64,000 nt of DNA from Mucilaginibacter sp. OK283 (GTDB lineage: Bacteria > Bacteroidota > Bacteroidia > Sphingobacteriales > Sphingobacteriaceae), in NCBI RefSeq assembly GCF_900110415.1, contig NZ_FODR01000016.1:48751-112750 (forward strand), read 5' to 3'. Below, one piece after another: positions 8,499-16,997 of this stretch. Position numbers and translations under genes: made by a program. Every line of letters begins with the position of its first letter. Position 1 is the first letter of the stretch. The notes beneath the pieces were generated by a model that worked only from the letters and a program-made list of their open reading frames with translations, had not been told where the DNA came from and did no database searches.

Positions 8499-9833
8499 TT
8501 TAGCAAACTCCGTCACAACTTCGCCCAGGTCATAAACAGGCACTTCGCTTATGGTGCCTGCTATAATACTTGTTGCGGCAGCCGAGCGGTAACCCGCCGC
8601 GCAGTGCACAACAATTGGCTTATCTGCAGGTATTTCATCAATACGTTCCCGCAGTTCGGGAAGAGGGATATTGATGGCATGTTTAAATATTTTACCCTCA
8701 TTTACTTCGTTGGTATTCCTGACATCTATGATGGTATAGTTTTCGGGCCGGGCCTTAAAATCTTTAAGATCCAGATCGGGGAGGTTTTCAATAATGTTTT
8801 GGGGCGATAGCTGTATAGCCATGATGTTGCTTTCATAACCTATTTTGGCAGCTTTTTTTACCAATAAATCGGCAGTATCGTCATCTTCTGCAACAAGGTA
8901 AAATTTTTCGTCGGGCTGCAGTATCGAGCCTAACCAGGTTTCAAACTTGTCGCCATCCTGCAGGTTGATAGCGCCCGGAATGTGGCCGGCACTGAAAAGC
9001 GTTTTAGGCCGACTATCTATAATGGCGATTTTTTCCTGCAATTGAATATCGGCCTCAAATTTTACGATGTTATCAATACTTTGTTGAAATTTAGCAGCAC
9101 CGGCTTTATTCAATTCTACATCATAACCAAAGTATTTTGGTATAAATGGCTGGTCGGCCATGAGGGTTTTGATGAAGGTTGCCTCGTCCATCAGTTGCAA
9201 GGCGTAATTTTCCTGTATTTCGCGGCCGATAGTACTTTGCAGGTTGGGGCTCATATTTTTGCCACAAAGTGAGCCCGGGCCATGCGCCGGATAAACTATA
9301 ACGTTTTTGGGCAGGGTCATGAGCTTGTGGCGGGTGCTCAGATACATTTGTTTGGCCAGTTCTTCTTTTTTGGCAGTAATGTTGCCCACATTTTCGCGCA
9401 GATCGGGGCGGCCAACATCACCCACAAATAGGGTATCACCGGTAAAAACGGCTGTTTCTTTACCTTCTTCGTCTACCAGCAAAATACAAATAGAATCGGG
9501 GGAGTGGCCGGGGGTATTGATGGCTTTTAGCTTCACATCATTCAACTGGATAACATCGCCATCGTCGAAGGTTTCATGGGGGTAGGTGGCGCCGGTAAGC
9601 TTGCTGCAATAAATAACGGCATCAGTAACCTGGTGAATTTCAAGGTGCGAACTCACAAAATCGGCATGGGGGTGGGTTTCAATAACGCCCACTATATCGG
9701 CATTGTGCTGGGCTGCAAGGGAATAATATGGCAGAGGATCGCGCGCCGGATCAATAAGGATCATTTTGCCTGTGCGAATAACGGCGTACGATGCATGCGC
9801 CAAACCTTTGTCGTAGAACTGCTGGATAATCAT
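8481..9833 (-). CDS. MBL-fold hydrolase with two rhodanese domains (persulfide dioxygenase-like)
   Basis: 450 residues from the ATG at 9833 (MIIQQFYDKG). The N-terminal metallo-beta-lactamase domain carries HPHADF (54-59), TPGHSPDS, GDTLFVGDVGRPDL and YPAHGPGSLCG, typical of ETHE1/CstB-like sulfur enzymes; Phe59 stands where classical MBL proteins have the last His of HxHxDH. Two rhodanese domains follow: the first has lost its Cys (EKFYLVAEDDD), the second keeps VVHCAAGYRSA. A role in oxidising persulfides and moving sulfane sulfur is inferred from the family. The last residues VHGS and the stop codon are encoded inside a repeat element. An upstream start at 9908 adds atypical sequence. Confidence 0.86.
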   Translation of the reverse strand: MIIQQFYDKGLAHASYAVIRTGKMILIDPARDPLPYYSLAAQHNADIVGVIETHPHADFVSSHLEIHQVTDAVIYCSKLTGATYPHETFDDGDVIQLNDVKLKAINTPGHSPDSICILLVDEEGKETAVFTGDTLFVGDVGRPDLRENVGNITAKKEELAKQMYLSTRHKLMTLPKNVIVYPAHGPGSLCGKNMSPNLQSTIGREIQENYALQLMDEATFIKTLMADQPFIPKYFGYDVELNKAGAAKFQQSIDNIVKFEADIQLQEKIAIIDSRPKTLFSAGHIPGAINLQDGDKFETWLGSILQPDEKFYLVAEDDDTADLLVKKAAKIGYESNIMAIQLSPQNIIENLPDLDLKDFKARPENYTIIDVRNTNEVNEGKIFKHAINIPLPELRERIDEIPADKPIVVHCAAGYRSAAATSIIAGTISEVPVYDLGEVVTEFAKNVHGS

Positions 9834-9964
9834 AACAGCCGCAAAGATAACTGTTTGGCGGGGATGTTTTAAGGCCGAAATGTTTGGAGGCTGTAAAGTT
9901 TGGAGCACTTGAACATTCCCTTTGACAAGCGAAATACAGGACTAAAAATACCCCGATTAAAGGT

Positions 9965-10468
9965 TTAATAAAAATTATAAAACGTATAAGAAAGACTGTC
10001 ATTTAAACCCCAGCCAATATTTTTTGAATCGAGCAATAGCTGGAAAGCCCGTTCTTCAAACTGGTCAAGTAAATCCTCTTTTTTGAGGAGTTTTAAAGCG
10101 CTTGCATAGGTACTGGAAAGGCTGTTATAAAAAGTCTCGTCTATGTCGCCATAGTCGTTTGTGAATTGAATGCCTGTTTGCACGTAAAAAAGCATCAACG
10201 CTGCCAAAAGCGCCGCAGAGGCCTCCAGTTTTTTAAATTCGCTAATGTATTGTTTACCCTGTTTTAAGTTATAGCCGAAACCTCGCTTCGGATAAAAGGT
10301 CTCATATACTTTGGCCTGGTATTTTTCAAATAAGCCATCTTCATCCGGCTTGAAATAAAAGTCGAGATATTCTTTTACCTGTTTGTTTTTTTTATATAAG
10401 TCGGCTAATATTTCAATCAGCGCCTTTTTGTCGAGTTTAGTAAGGTCGTTTTTGAGGGCCATTATCAA
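9965..10468 (-). CDS. DUF6155 family protein, function unknown
   Basis: A 167-residue soluble, mostly helical protein beginning MIMALKNDLTKLDKKALIEI (ATG at 10468, with another at 10462). The pattern KLDKKxLIEIxxDLYxKNxQxKEYLDFYxxPDE and the later YGDIDETFYNSL and GWGLNDSL motifs match the DUF6155 family as I know it from Bacteroidota. No enzyme motif, signal peptide or membrane segment is seen. It stands alone, with 293 bases of featureless DNA upstream. Function cannot be proposed. Confidence 0.7.
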   Translation of the reverse strand: MIMALKNDLTKLDKKALIEILADLYKKNKQVKEYLDFYFKPDEDGLFEKYQAKVYETFYPKRGFGYNLKQGKQYISEFKKLEASAALLAALMLFYVQTGIQFTNDYGDIDETFYNSLSSTYASALKLLKKEDLLDQFEERAFQLLLDSKNIGWGLNDSLSYTFYNFY

Positions 10469-10761
10469 TTTTTTTTATGCGGAATAATATACTTTAAATA
10501 CAAACATAGTAAAGTGCTTCAATTGGGAATGCCATGGTACTTGTAAAACATGGAAATCGTTTTTAAAAGTTGATCCTGAAGAAGTTAGTTCCTAAGGAGC
10601 AAAAAGTTAACTGTTTTACAAACAGTGAGCCTCTCCGAGGCAGCTTAAAATTATATAATCATTTACAGGTTAGCGATTTGCTAATGAAAGTTGAAAAGTG
10701 ATTTTCCTGGCTTGTAAAGTTTAATGTGCCGCGTTGTGCGAAGGAACATCTCAAAAGCTCA

Positions 10762-11082
10762 TCAGTTTGAATTTAAAATTCTGCCCTTTTGAATATTATA
10801 TTCGTTTTCTGTGATTGCGCCGCTATCTAACAACTGCTTATACTTTTGCAATTCATCTGCAGGCGATTGATTGGGGAAGCCGTAAAATGGTTTTTCATCT
10901 ATTCGCCTGGTGCAATAAACAATTATTACACCGAATATGCTAAGAAACAGGCCCAATAGCAGCCCGCCGACTGAGCCGATTGTTCTTTTTGAACCTGCGT
11001 TGTATCCCCAGATAGCAGGTATAAACCACATGCCACCAAAGGCAATAATAATTAAAATGATTTCAGGTGCGCCGATTCCCAT
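10762..11082 (-). CDS. Small membrane protein with C-terminal SHOCT domain
   Basis: 106 residues: two hydrophobic helices (about 6-28 and 37-60), then a short helical hairpin LQKYKQLLDSGAITENEYNI, the SHOCT pattern. SHOCT domains are short oligomerisation or binding modules attached to many membrane proteins. The Cys-Arg-Arg stretch after helix two suggests that the C terminus is cytoplasmic. It lies about 155 bases downstream of the M13 peptidase gene, on the same strand. The protein's role is unknown. Confidence 0.78.
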   Translation of the reverse strand: MGIGAPEIILIIIAFGGMWFIPAIWGYNAGSKRTIGSVGGLLLGLFLSIFGVIIVYCTRRIDEKPFYGFPNQSPADELQKYKQLLDSGAITENEYNIQKGRILNSN

Positions 11083-11237
11083 ATTGTAATCAGGTTTTAA
11101 GGTGAAAAGGTTATTTATTAAGCGATCAAGGTATAAAATAGTTTAATGATTTAGCTTGTAAAGCGTAAAAATATTTGTTAAGAAAGTGTTTTCCGCAGCT
11201 GCTATATCCTGTTACCGTACACTTGCTACTAAACCAG

Positions 11238-13307
11238 CTACCAAATAGCCGTTCTGGCCTCCGGTTTTTTGTACATTTTATCGCCGGGCTTAATCTTAAA
11301 TGCTTTGTACCATGCATCGATGTTGGGTAGGGTGGCGTTAACGCGGTGTTTATCTGGCGAGTGTGGGTCTGTAAGAATGCGTTGGGCCGTGGCCTCGGGA
11401 CGTTGCAAACTACGCCATACCTGCGCCCATGACAGGAAGAAACGCTGATCGGGTGTAAACCCGTCTATCGTATTGGTCGATTGGCCTTGTTTTGTTTTCG
11501 AAAAGGCCTCGTAAGCTATACTTAAACCACCCAAATCGGCAATATTTTCGCCAAGGGTTAGCTTACCGTTTACATGCAGGGTATCCAACACAGTGAGTTG
11601 GTTATATTGCACTACCAACTGGTTGGCGCGTACTTTAAACTTGTCGGCATCGCTTTTTGTCCACCAATCGCGCAGGTTACCCTGGCCATCGTACTGGCTG
11701 CCCTTATCGTCAAATCCGTGGGTGATTTCGTGACCTATTATGCAGCCTATACCACCATAGTTTACAGCGTCATCTGCCTTTAAATCAAAAAAAGGAAATT
11801 GCAATATGCCTGCCGGGAAAACAATCTCGTTGTTGATTTCAGAGTAATAGGCGTTTGCGGTTTGCGGAGTTATTCCCCAGCGGCTTTTATCAGCCGGCTT
11901 ACCCAGGCGGCTGATCTCAAAACGGTAGCGCCATGCCGATATATTACGTAGGTTGCCTACATAGCTGCCGCGTTTAATCATTAAGCCGTCGTATGTTTCC
12001 CATTTATCGGGGTATCCTATTTTTACGGTAAGGGCATTCAATTTCATTAACGCGTATTCTCTTGTTTCGGGGCTCATCCAATCCAGTCGCTTAATACGGT
12101 CGCTCAGTGACGTTTTCAGGTTGTTTACGAGTTCTGCCATGCGCTTTTTAGCCTGTGGCGTAAAATACTTTTGTACATACAATTGCCCTAATAACTCGCC
12201 CATGCCACTGTCAACAAATTTGCTCACGCGTTCGCTGCGCGGAGGTAGTTCCGTTTCACCTGTTAATACGCTGTTATAAGCAAAAGTCGCTTTTACAAAA
12301 GGCGAGCTTAGTTGTGCTGCAGTCCCCCTAATCATGTTCCACTTTAAAAAAACCTTCCAGCTTTCAACCGGCGCCGCCGCCAATAAAGAATCGACAGTTT
12401 TAAAAAACGAAGGCTGGCCTACCAGAATACTATCCTGTTCGGGGATATTCAAACTATGCAAAAGTTTTACCCAGTTTAAATGCGGGGTAACTTTGTTAAA
12501 ATCGGCAACCCGAAATTTATTGTAAATAACATATGGGTCGCGCATGGTTACACGGCTAAGCTGTGCTTTTGCCAATATGCTTTCGAGGTTATATACTGTT
12601 GTTGCATTCCTGCCTGCTTCGTCCGGGTTGCTACCGGTTAGTGTAAATAGGGTCGCAATAAGCGTCTTTAACGCACCCTGTACTTTTTTTGATCGGGTGT
12701 CATTTTTTAAATAGTAGCCCCTGTCGGGTAGCGAAATGCCGCCCTGGCCAAGGTTAATAATATATTTTGATGTGTTTTTATTATCCTGGTCAATCCCCAA
12801 CCTGAAAAGTTCGGGGGTGCCGTTAATACGTTCAAAAACCAGTTCGTTAATAAGATCGTCGAAACTGTTGATTTTGTCAATGCGCTCCAGATCGGGTATA
12901 ATGGGCGAATAACCTAGTTTTTCAATAGTAACGCTATCCATGCCGCCGGCGTAAAAGTCGCCAACACGTTGTATGAGACTGCCTGCAGGTGCGGTTGCCG
13001 CTTGCCGGCTTGCCGATTCCAATAACCCCAAAAGTCTTTGAGTATTTTGCTGGCGCAGGATGGCAAAACTACCCCAACGTTCTATTTTGGTGGGTATTGG
13101 GTTGTTTTTTATCCAGTTGCCGTTGCTGTATTCAAAAAAATCATCGCCAGGTTTAATGGCAGTATCCATATTAGGCGGGTCGATGAACTTTTTTCTTACG
13201 GTACTTTGGTGTTTGTGTTTTGGTGGTGTTGCTTTTATATTTACCTGTGCATTTGCCGATAACGATAAGGCGCATATCAGTATAAACCACCAAAGTTTTA
13301 ACATCAT
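11238..13307 (-). CDS. M13 family zinc metallopeptidase (neprilysin/PepO-like)
   Basis: A 689-residue secreted peptidase with signal peptide (MMLKLWWFILICALSLSANA). The N-terminal peptidase M13 domain begins NMDTAIKPGDDFFEYSNGNW. The catalytic domain has the zinc motif GHEITHGFD (HEITH near 526-530), the third ligand in GENIADLGG (about 585), and the NAYY segment before it that holds substrate. The length is usual for the family, and all active-site residues are present. Such enzymes cut oligopeptides in the periplasm or at the cell surface. The start at 13307 gives a proper signal peptide. Confidence 0.94.
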   Translation of the reverse strand: MMLKLWWFILICALSLSANAQVNIKATPPKHKHQSTVRKKFIDPPNMDTAIKPGDDFFEYSNGNWIKNNPIPTKIERWGSFAILRQQNTQRLLGLLESASRQAATAPAGSLIQRVGDFYAGGMDSVTIEKLGYSPIIPDLERIDKINSFDDLINELVFERINGTPELFRLGIDQDNKNTSKYIINLGQGGISLPDRGYYLKNDTRSKKVQGALKTLIATLFTLTGSNPDEAGRNATTVYNLESILAKAQLSRVTMRDPYVIYNKFRVADFNKVTPHLNWVKLLHSLNIPEQDSILVGQPSFFKTVDSLLAAAPVESWKVFLKWNMIRGTAAQLSSPFVKATFAYNSVLTGETELPPRSERVSKFVDSGMGELLGQLYVQKYFTPQAKKRMAELVNNLKTSLSDRIKRLDWMSPETREYALMKLNALTVKIGYPDKWETYDGLMIKRGSYVGNLRNISAWRYRFEISRLGKPADKSRWGITPQTANAYYSEINNEIVFPAGILQFPFFDLKADDAVNYGGIGCIIGHEITHGFDDKGSQYDGQGNLRDWWTKSDADKFKVRANQLVVQYNQLTVLDTLHVNGKLTLGENIADLGGLSIAYEAFSKTKQGQSTNTIDGFTPDQRFFLSWAQVWRSLQRPEATAQRILTDPHSPDKHRVNATLPNIDAWYKAFKIKPGDKMYKKPEARTAIW

Positions 13308-13379
13308 AATTTATTACTTAAAAAATAAAGGTAATAAATTACAGCAAAATGAAAAAAAACGTAAATTTACCAAACCGGT

Positions 13380-14252
13380 TCAAAATAAACCGGCATATTC
13401 CTCTGGCATTTTATCAATACTTTTAATCTGGATATCCTTAAAATAAACTTCGGCGGCTTCGCTTTGCAGCTGGAGTTTGCCTTTTGTTAGGGGTTTACTC
13501 TCGTTACCGTCCTGGTAGCCCAAATTTGACAGGGCATTTACAACATGGCCGTTTACAATGTAAACACTTTTATCGCCATAACAAATCAACTCCATCGTAT
13601 TCCATTCACCTTTGGATTTTTCAAAGTTTTGGCGGCGCTGGCAAAATCCCTGATTAGGTGCGCCTACGCCCATGTAAACCCTGTCCGCATTTTTATCAAA
13701 CACGTAATTGGGCACGCCGTCAGGCTTGCTGGCCCTCACGGTGGCATGGGCGGTGCCCACGTTCCAGTAGTCGCCAATGCCGCCTTCCATCACCTGGAAC
13801 TCTTGTGATAACATCCAGGAATGAAAATAATCTGCGCCACACTCGCCCTGTGAATGGTATAACAAGCCCGAATCCATAGGTTCGTTTAAACGTGGTTCCC
13901 ATTTCTTGGTGCCGAATTTGATTTTCAACCGGAGGCGATAATTCTGAAACTCCTGTTTGGTATAAATACAGCCATATATTTCGCCGGTAATATGCAGTAC
14001 AGGTTCGCCATTCTGCATCTCGATTGAAAATAAATTGCCTTCATTTTTATCATAACCAATAGGTGGCAGCGTTTTCCCATCGACACCTTTCGGTGCTTCG
14101 CCTTTGTATGGATAGGTTAACCGGTAGCTTTGGTAAATGGTCCATTTGCTCATCTTTTTATCCATCAGCTTAACCCAGCCGTTATCAGGGTTAAAAGAAG
14201 TAAGGCCGGCCAAAACCAGGCAGCCAAGCGCAAGTGCTAAAGTTTTTTTCAT
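13380..14252 (-). CDS. DUF1080 (3-keto-disaccharide hydrolase-type) exported protein
   Basis: 290 residues with a signal peptide (MKKTLALALGCLVLAGLTSF) and a concanavalin-like beta-sandwich of the DUF1080 family: WVKLMDKKMSKWTIY at the start, GxLLYHSQGECG in the middle, and WNTMELICYGDKSVYIVNG then KGKLQLQSEAAEVYFKDIQI near the end. Some DUF1080 proteins hydrolyse 3-keto-glycosides made by periplasmic oxidoreductases; others are only carbohydrate-binding. No oxidoreductase gene is next to it, so the substrate is open. It faces the M13 peptidase direction, with 72 bases between them. Confidence 0.85.
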   Translation of the reverse strand: MKKTLALALGCLVLAGLTSFNPDNGWVKLMDKKMSKWTIYQSYRLTYPYKGEAPKGVDGKTLPPIGYDKNEGNLFSIEMQNGEPVLHITGEIYGCIYTKQEFQNYRLRLKIKFGTKKWEPRLNEPMDSGLLYHSQGECGADYFHSWMLSQEFQVMEGGIGDYWNVGTAHATVRASKPDGVPNYVFDKNADRVYMGVGAPNQGFCQRRQNFEKSKGEWNTMELICYGDKSVYIVNGHVVNALSNLGYQDGNESKPLTKGKLQLQSEAAEVYFKDIQIKSIDKMPEEYAGLF

Positions 14253-14642
14253 AGTGGTGAGAAACTATAAGTTTAAGAAATTCAAATCAATTCGCAATCG
14301 ATTGTAATTGCGTACTAATGTAAACAATCGGCATTGCAGAAATACTGCGAATGCTAAAAAACGATCAGGAAATGTTTAAATGTTATTGAAAAAGGACATG
14401 ATTGCGGGAACATAAAACCGGAGACGCTGTACCATCACATGTCGGCGAAGACTCACCCTGTCGAGGCTACGCCCGACATCCCTCTCTTCTGCTGCGCAGG
14501 AAAGAGGGGTTTGAATATCGAGTAGGCCCCAAAAGGTCATTAGTCATTTACGGCCAAATTTAATTGGTAGCCCTTGTTTTAAAAATTGACTAATGACAGC
14601 GAAGCGAAATGACTAATGACAAGCGCAGCGACAATGACCAAC
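14253..14642. other. Non-coding stretch with hairpins and TGACTAATGAC repeats
   Basis: 390 bases between the DUF1080 start and the rlmF stop. An imperfect hairpin around 14480-14509 (CCCTCTCTTC paired with GAAAGAGGGG) resembles dispersed hairpins common in related genomes. At 14537-14640 the phrase TGACTAATGAC appears in both orientations, separated by AGCGAAGCG-like words, right up to the rlmF stop. No open reading frame is convincing. Confidence 0.55.
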
Positions 14643-15602
14643 TCATTTCTTCACCCACTCCTTTTGTTCTTGGGGAGTAAAAAATGTCCAGGCCATAATG
14701 CGACTGGCCTTTTGGCCTTGCGACATATTGATGGTTTGTACCTCAACTGCGCCTGCTTTTTGCAGGGCGTTATATAAAATACGCAGGTTCTCTTTTTTTG
14801 ATACCAGGGTGGTAAACCACAGGCATTGTTTGGCAACGCGGGTACTTTGGGTAGCCATTTGCTTTAAAAACGCGGCCTCGCCGCCGGGATACCATAATTC
14901 CATATTCTGGCCGCCAAAGTTCAATACGGGTTCTTCCCTGCCTGTTTTCAGACCCAGGTTATTCCATTTACGCTTGGAGCCCTCGGCTGCTTCTTTGATA
15001 GAGGCGTGGAAGGGCGGATTACATAATGTAAGATCAAACAGCTCGCCCGGTTTTATAGCGAATGTAAAAATATCTGCTTTGTGTTTTTGCAGGCGCAGTT
15101 CAATAGCGGCTTTTAATTCCTTACTCTGGTCTATTATTTTTTGTGCCGATGCCAGGGCTTCCTCATCAATATCAACCCCGATAAAGCTCCAGCCATATTC
15201 CTGGTGACCTATGATAGGATAAACACAATTGGCGCCTACACCAATATCAAGTACGCGCACTTTTTTTCCTTTACGCACCACGCCATCATTTGCGGTGGCT
15301 AACAAATCGGCAGCGTAATGAATATAATCGGCCCGGCCCGGTATAGGCGGGCACAGATATCCTTCGGGGATGTCCCAGTACTCAACCCGGTAATGATGTT
15401 TAAGCAAAGCCCTGTTAAGCAGTTTGACAGCTTCGGGATCAGAGAAATTGATGGTTTCGTTCTCGTACTTATTTACCGTAACAAAGGCACGTAACTTAGG
15501 CATCGCCTTTATAAGCGCTTTAAAATCATATCCCATACGGTGCGCATTGCGCGGGTGCATGGTTTCTTTTACTTCGGGCTTATCTGGTGTTGGTTCTGAC
15601 AA
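14643..15602 (-). CDS. rlmF: 23S rRNA (adenine-1618-N6)-methyltransferase RlmF
   Basis: 319 residues. Family start HPRNAHRMGYDFKAL (about 17-31), SAM-binding VRVLDIGVGANCVYPIIG, acidic end of strand two in GVDIDEEAL, and the adenine N6-methylase motif NPPFHAS (about 193-199). RlmF methylates A1618 of 23S rRNA. All motifs are intact. It ends beside a repeat-rich gap and lies 60 bases downstream of the pyrophosphohydrolase gene on the same strand. Confidence 0.95.
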   Translation of the reverse strand: MSEPTPDKPEVKETMHPRNAHRMGYDFKALIKAMPKLRAFVTVNKYENETINFSDPEAVKLLNRALLKHHYRVEYWDIPEGYLCPPIPGRADYIHYAADLLATANDGVVRKGKKVRVLDIGVGANCVYPIIGHQEYGWSFIGVDIDEEALASAQKIIDQSKELKAAIELRLQKHKADIFTFAIKPGELFDLTLCNPPFHASIKEAAEGSKRKWNNLGLKTGREEPVLNFGGQNMELWYPGGEAAFLKQMATQSTRVAKQCLWFTTLVSKKENLRILYNALQKAGAVEVQTINMSQGQKASRIMAWTFFTPQEQKEWVKK

Positions 15603-15662
15603 AATATTTATTTTAGTGTTCTATTAATTGCTTTAAGCTTTCCGCCTTCGGCTTTAAGCTTA

Positions 15663-16133
15663 CTATCCTACAATACTGCCCAAATCGGCGGGCGAGTAAT
15701 TGATCGATTTCAAGGTTTTATTATCGGCGGTGCGGTAAACCAAAAACAGGCCGTCAATTTCTTTATAGTGCGATTCGGTACCGGCAGTATTGCGGTAATG
15801 CTCAATAGTTTGGTTGGCTTCTTCAATAGTTTTGCAGGCTTTGCTCATATTGGAGCGGTGCACTTCGTCAAACAATTCTTTAAACTTTCCGGCAAGGCCA
15901 AACTCCAGTACAGCGCCCGATAGCACGTATTGTAAATCGCAAAGCGCATCGGCTATTTCAACAAGGTTATTATCGTTCACGGCTTCCTGTAGTTCTTTCA
16001 GCTCTTCGGCCAAAAGTTCAATACGCAGCTGGCAGCGCTCTTTTGAAGGGATTTGCGGATTTGCTACAATGGGATGTTTAAAGGTGCTATGAAATTCGGC
16101 AACCTGGTTAAGCGAGTTTAAATCTTTGATCAT
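15663..16133 (-). CDS. MazG-like / phosphoribosyl-ATP pyrophosphohydrolase-type protein
   Basis: 156 residues with the metal-binding helices of the all-alpha NTP pyrophosphohydrolase fold: ELLAEELKELQEAV (about 39-52) and VEIADALCDLQYVLSG (about 58-73). These match the EExxE and ExxD sites of MazG/HisE-like enzymes. Unlike the 267-residue MazG at 5809-6612, it has one domain plus a C-terminal extension of about 60 residues. The nucleotide substrate is unknown. It has an ATG start at 16133, with rlmF downstream. Confidence 0.82.
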   Translation of the reverse strand: MIKDLNSLNQVAEFHSTFKHPIVANPQIPSKERCQLRIELLAEELKELQEAVNDNNLVEIADALCDLQYVLSGAVLEFGLAGKFKELFDEVHRSNMSKACKTIEEANQTIEHYRNTAGTESHYKEIDGLFLVYRTADNKTLKSINYSPADLGSIVG

Positions 16134-16458
16134 TTTGTTGAGGAAGCATCTAAGCCCGCTAAGTTATGAATAACCTGATCGCTTTCAAAAAGTCACGTTT
16201 TAAAAAGACGGTTCGTCCATTAAAACATATTTATTTGAATAATGTTGATGTTTTGCTTTTAATATTACAATAACACCGTTTTTGGCGCAGTTAAAAACCT
16301 TATAATTAGTCCAATGACAATTATTTGCTATAACATTTACTTAACATATCATAACGTTGTTAACATAAACATAATATTAAAATAGCATTTAGTTAACGTA
16401 CCTTTGTGCCGAATTTAAAATTCTTGAGTCAACCTGAATTTTTTTCCATCCCCAACAT
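16134..16458. other. Divergent promoter region, AT-rich, no gene seen
   Basis: 325 bases between two divergent genes. The right half is AT-rich and contains repeated TTAAC/AACATA words (16330-16400) and a TACCTTTG box at 16399-16406 facing the Lys-rich protein gene. No ORF or stable hairpin stands out. Confidence 0.5.
16399..16406 (+). promoter_or_regulatory. Bacteroidota-type -7 box (TACCTTTG)
   Basis: Exact match to the TAnnTTTG consensus 53 bases ahead of the ATG at 16459. No clear TTTG -33 box is found at the usual spacing, so the call rests on one element. Confidence 0.45.
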
Positions 16459-16839
16459 ATGAAAGATAAAAAAGAAAAATCCGCAGCCAAAGAAGCCCAT
16501 AAGGCCCTTAAAAAACAATTAAATGATAAATTTACTGTTCAGCTAAAAACCATCGTGAGCGAATTTGAGCCCGATTTAAAAAGCCTGACCAAAGCAATTG
16601 AAAAGGCTTCAAAAAATTTAGCCAAAGCAATTGCTGCAAAAATAAGCGATAAAAAGGACGCGCCAGCCGCACCTGCAAAAAAAATAAAAGGAATTGTTGT
16701 TGAAGTTAAAGCGCCCACTTTACCAATAGTTAAGGAGGCCGCGGCCCAGGCACCTGTTGCTAAAGTTGCCAAAACAGCCACCAAAACGGTCGCTCCTAAG
16801 CCCGTAGCTAACAAAAAGGAAAGTGAACCTGCAAAATAA
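16459..16839 (+). CDS. Lys/Ala-rich basic protein, histone-H1-like composition
   Basis: 126 residues. The first half is a charged helical region (KEAHKALKKQLNDKF, SLTKAIEKASKNLAKAIAAK) and the second half is Ala-Pro-Lys-rich and probably disordered (APAAPAKKIKGIV, KVAKTATKTVAPKPVANKK). No signal peptide is present. The composition is like bacterial histone-H1-like or DNA-binding tail proteins, which is a compositional resemblance only. A promoter box lies upstream. The ethylene-receptor-like kinase follows 158 bases downstream on the same strand. Confidence 0.68.
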   Translation: MKDKKEKSAAKEAHKALKKQLNDKFTVQLKTIVSEFEPDLKSLTKAIEKASKNLAKAIAAKISDKKDAPAAPAKKIKGIVVEVKAPTLPIVKEAAAQAPVAKVAKTATKTVAPKPVANKKESEPAK

Positions 16840-16997
16840 ACCTGTAAATACGACGGTTATTTTTGCCGTAGTCAGGTGCCTTTTATTCATAGATGGTAAA
16901 TTTATTAACTTGATTAACAAATAGTTAAATTAAATTTAACTATTGTAAGTTAAAATAAAAAATGTAAATTGTCGGTTGCGATAACTGATAATTTACA

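Noticed and set aside
10469..10761. Gene or RNA in the 293-base gap before the DUF6155 gene
   Set aside because: No open frame, hairpin with T run, or conserved motif could be identified.
13060..13446. Plus-strand open frame of 128 residues opposite the M13 gene
   Set aside because: Mostly the antisense of a well-supported coding gene; no family features.
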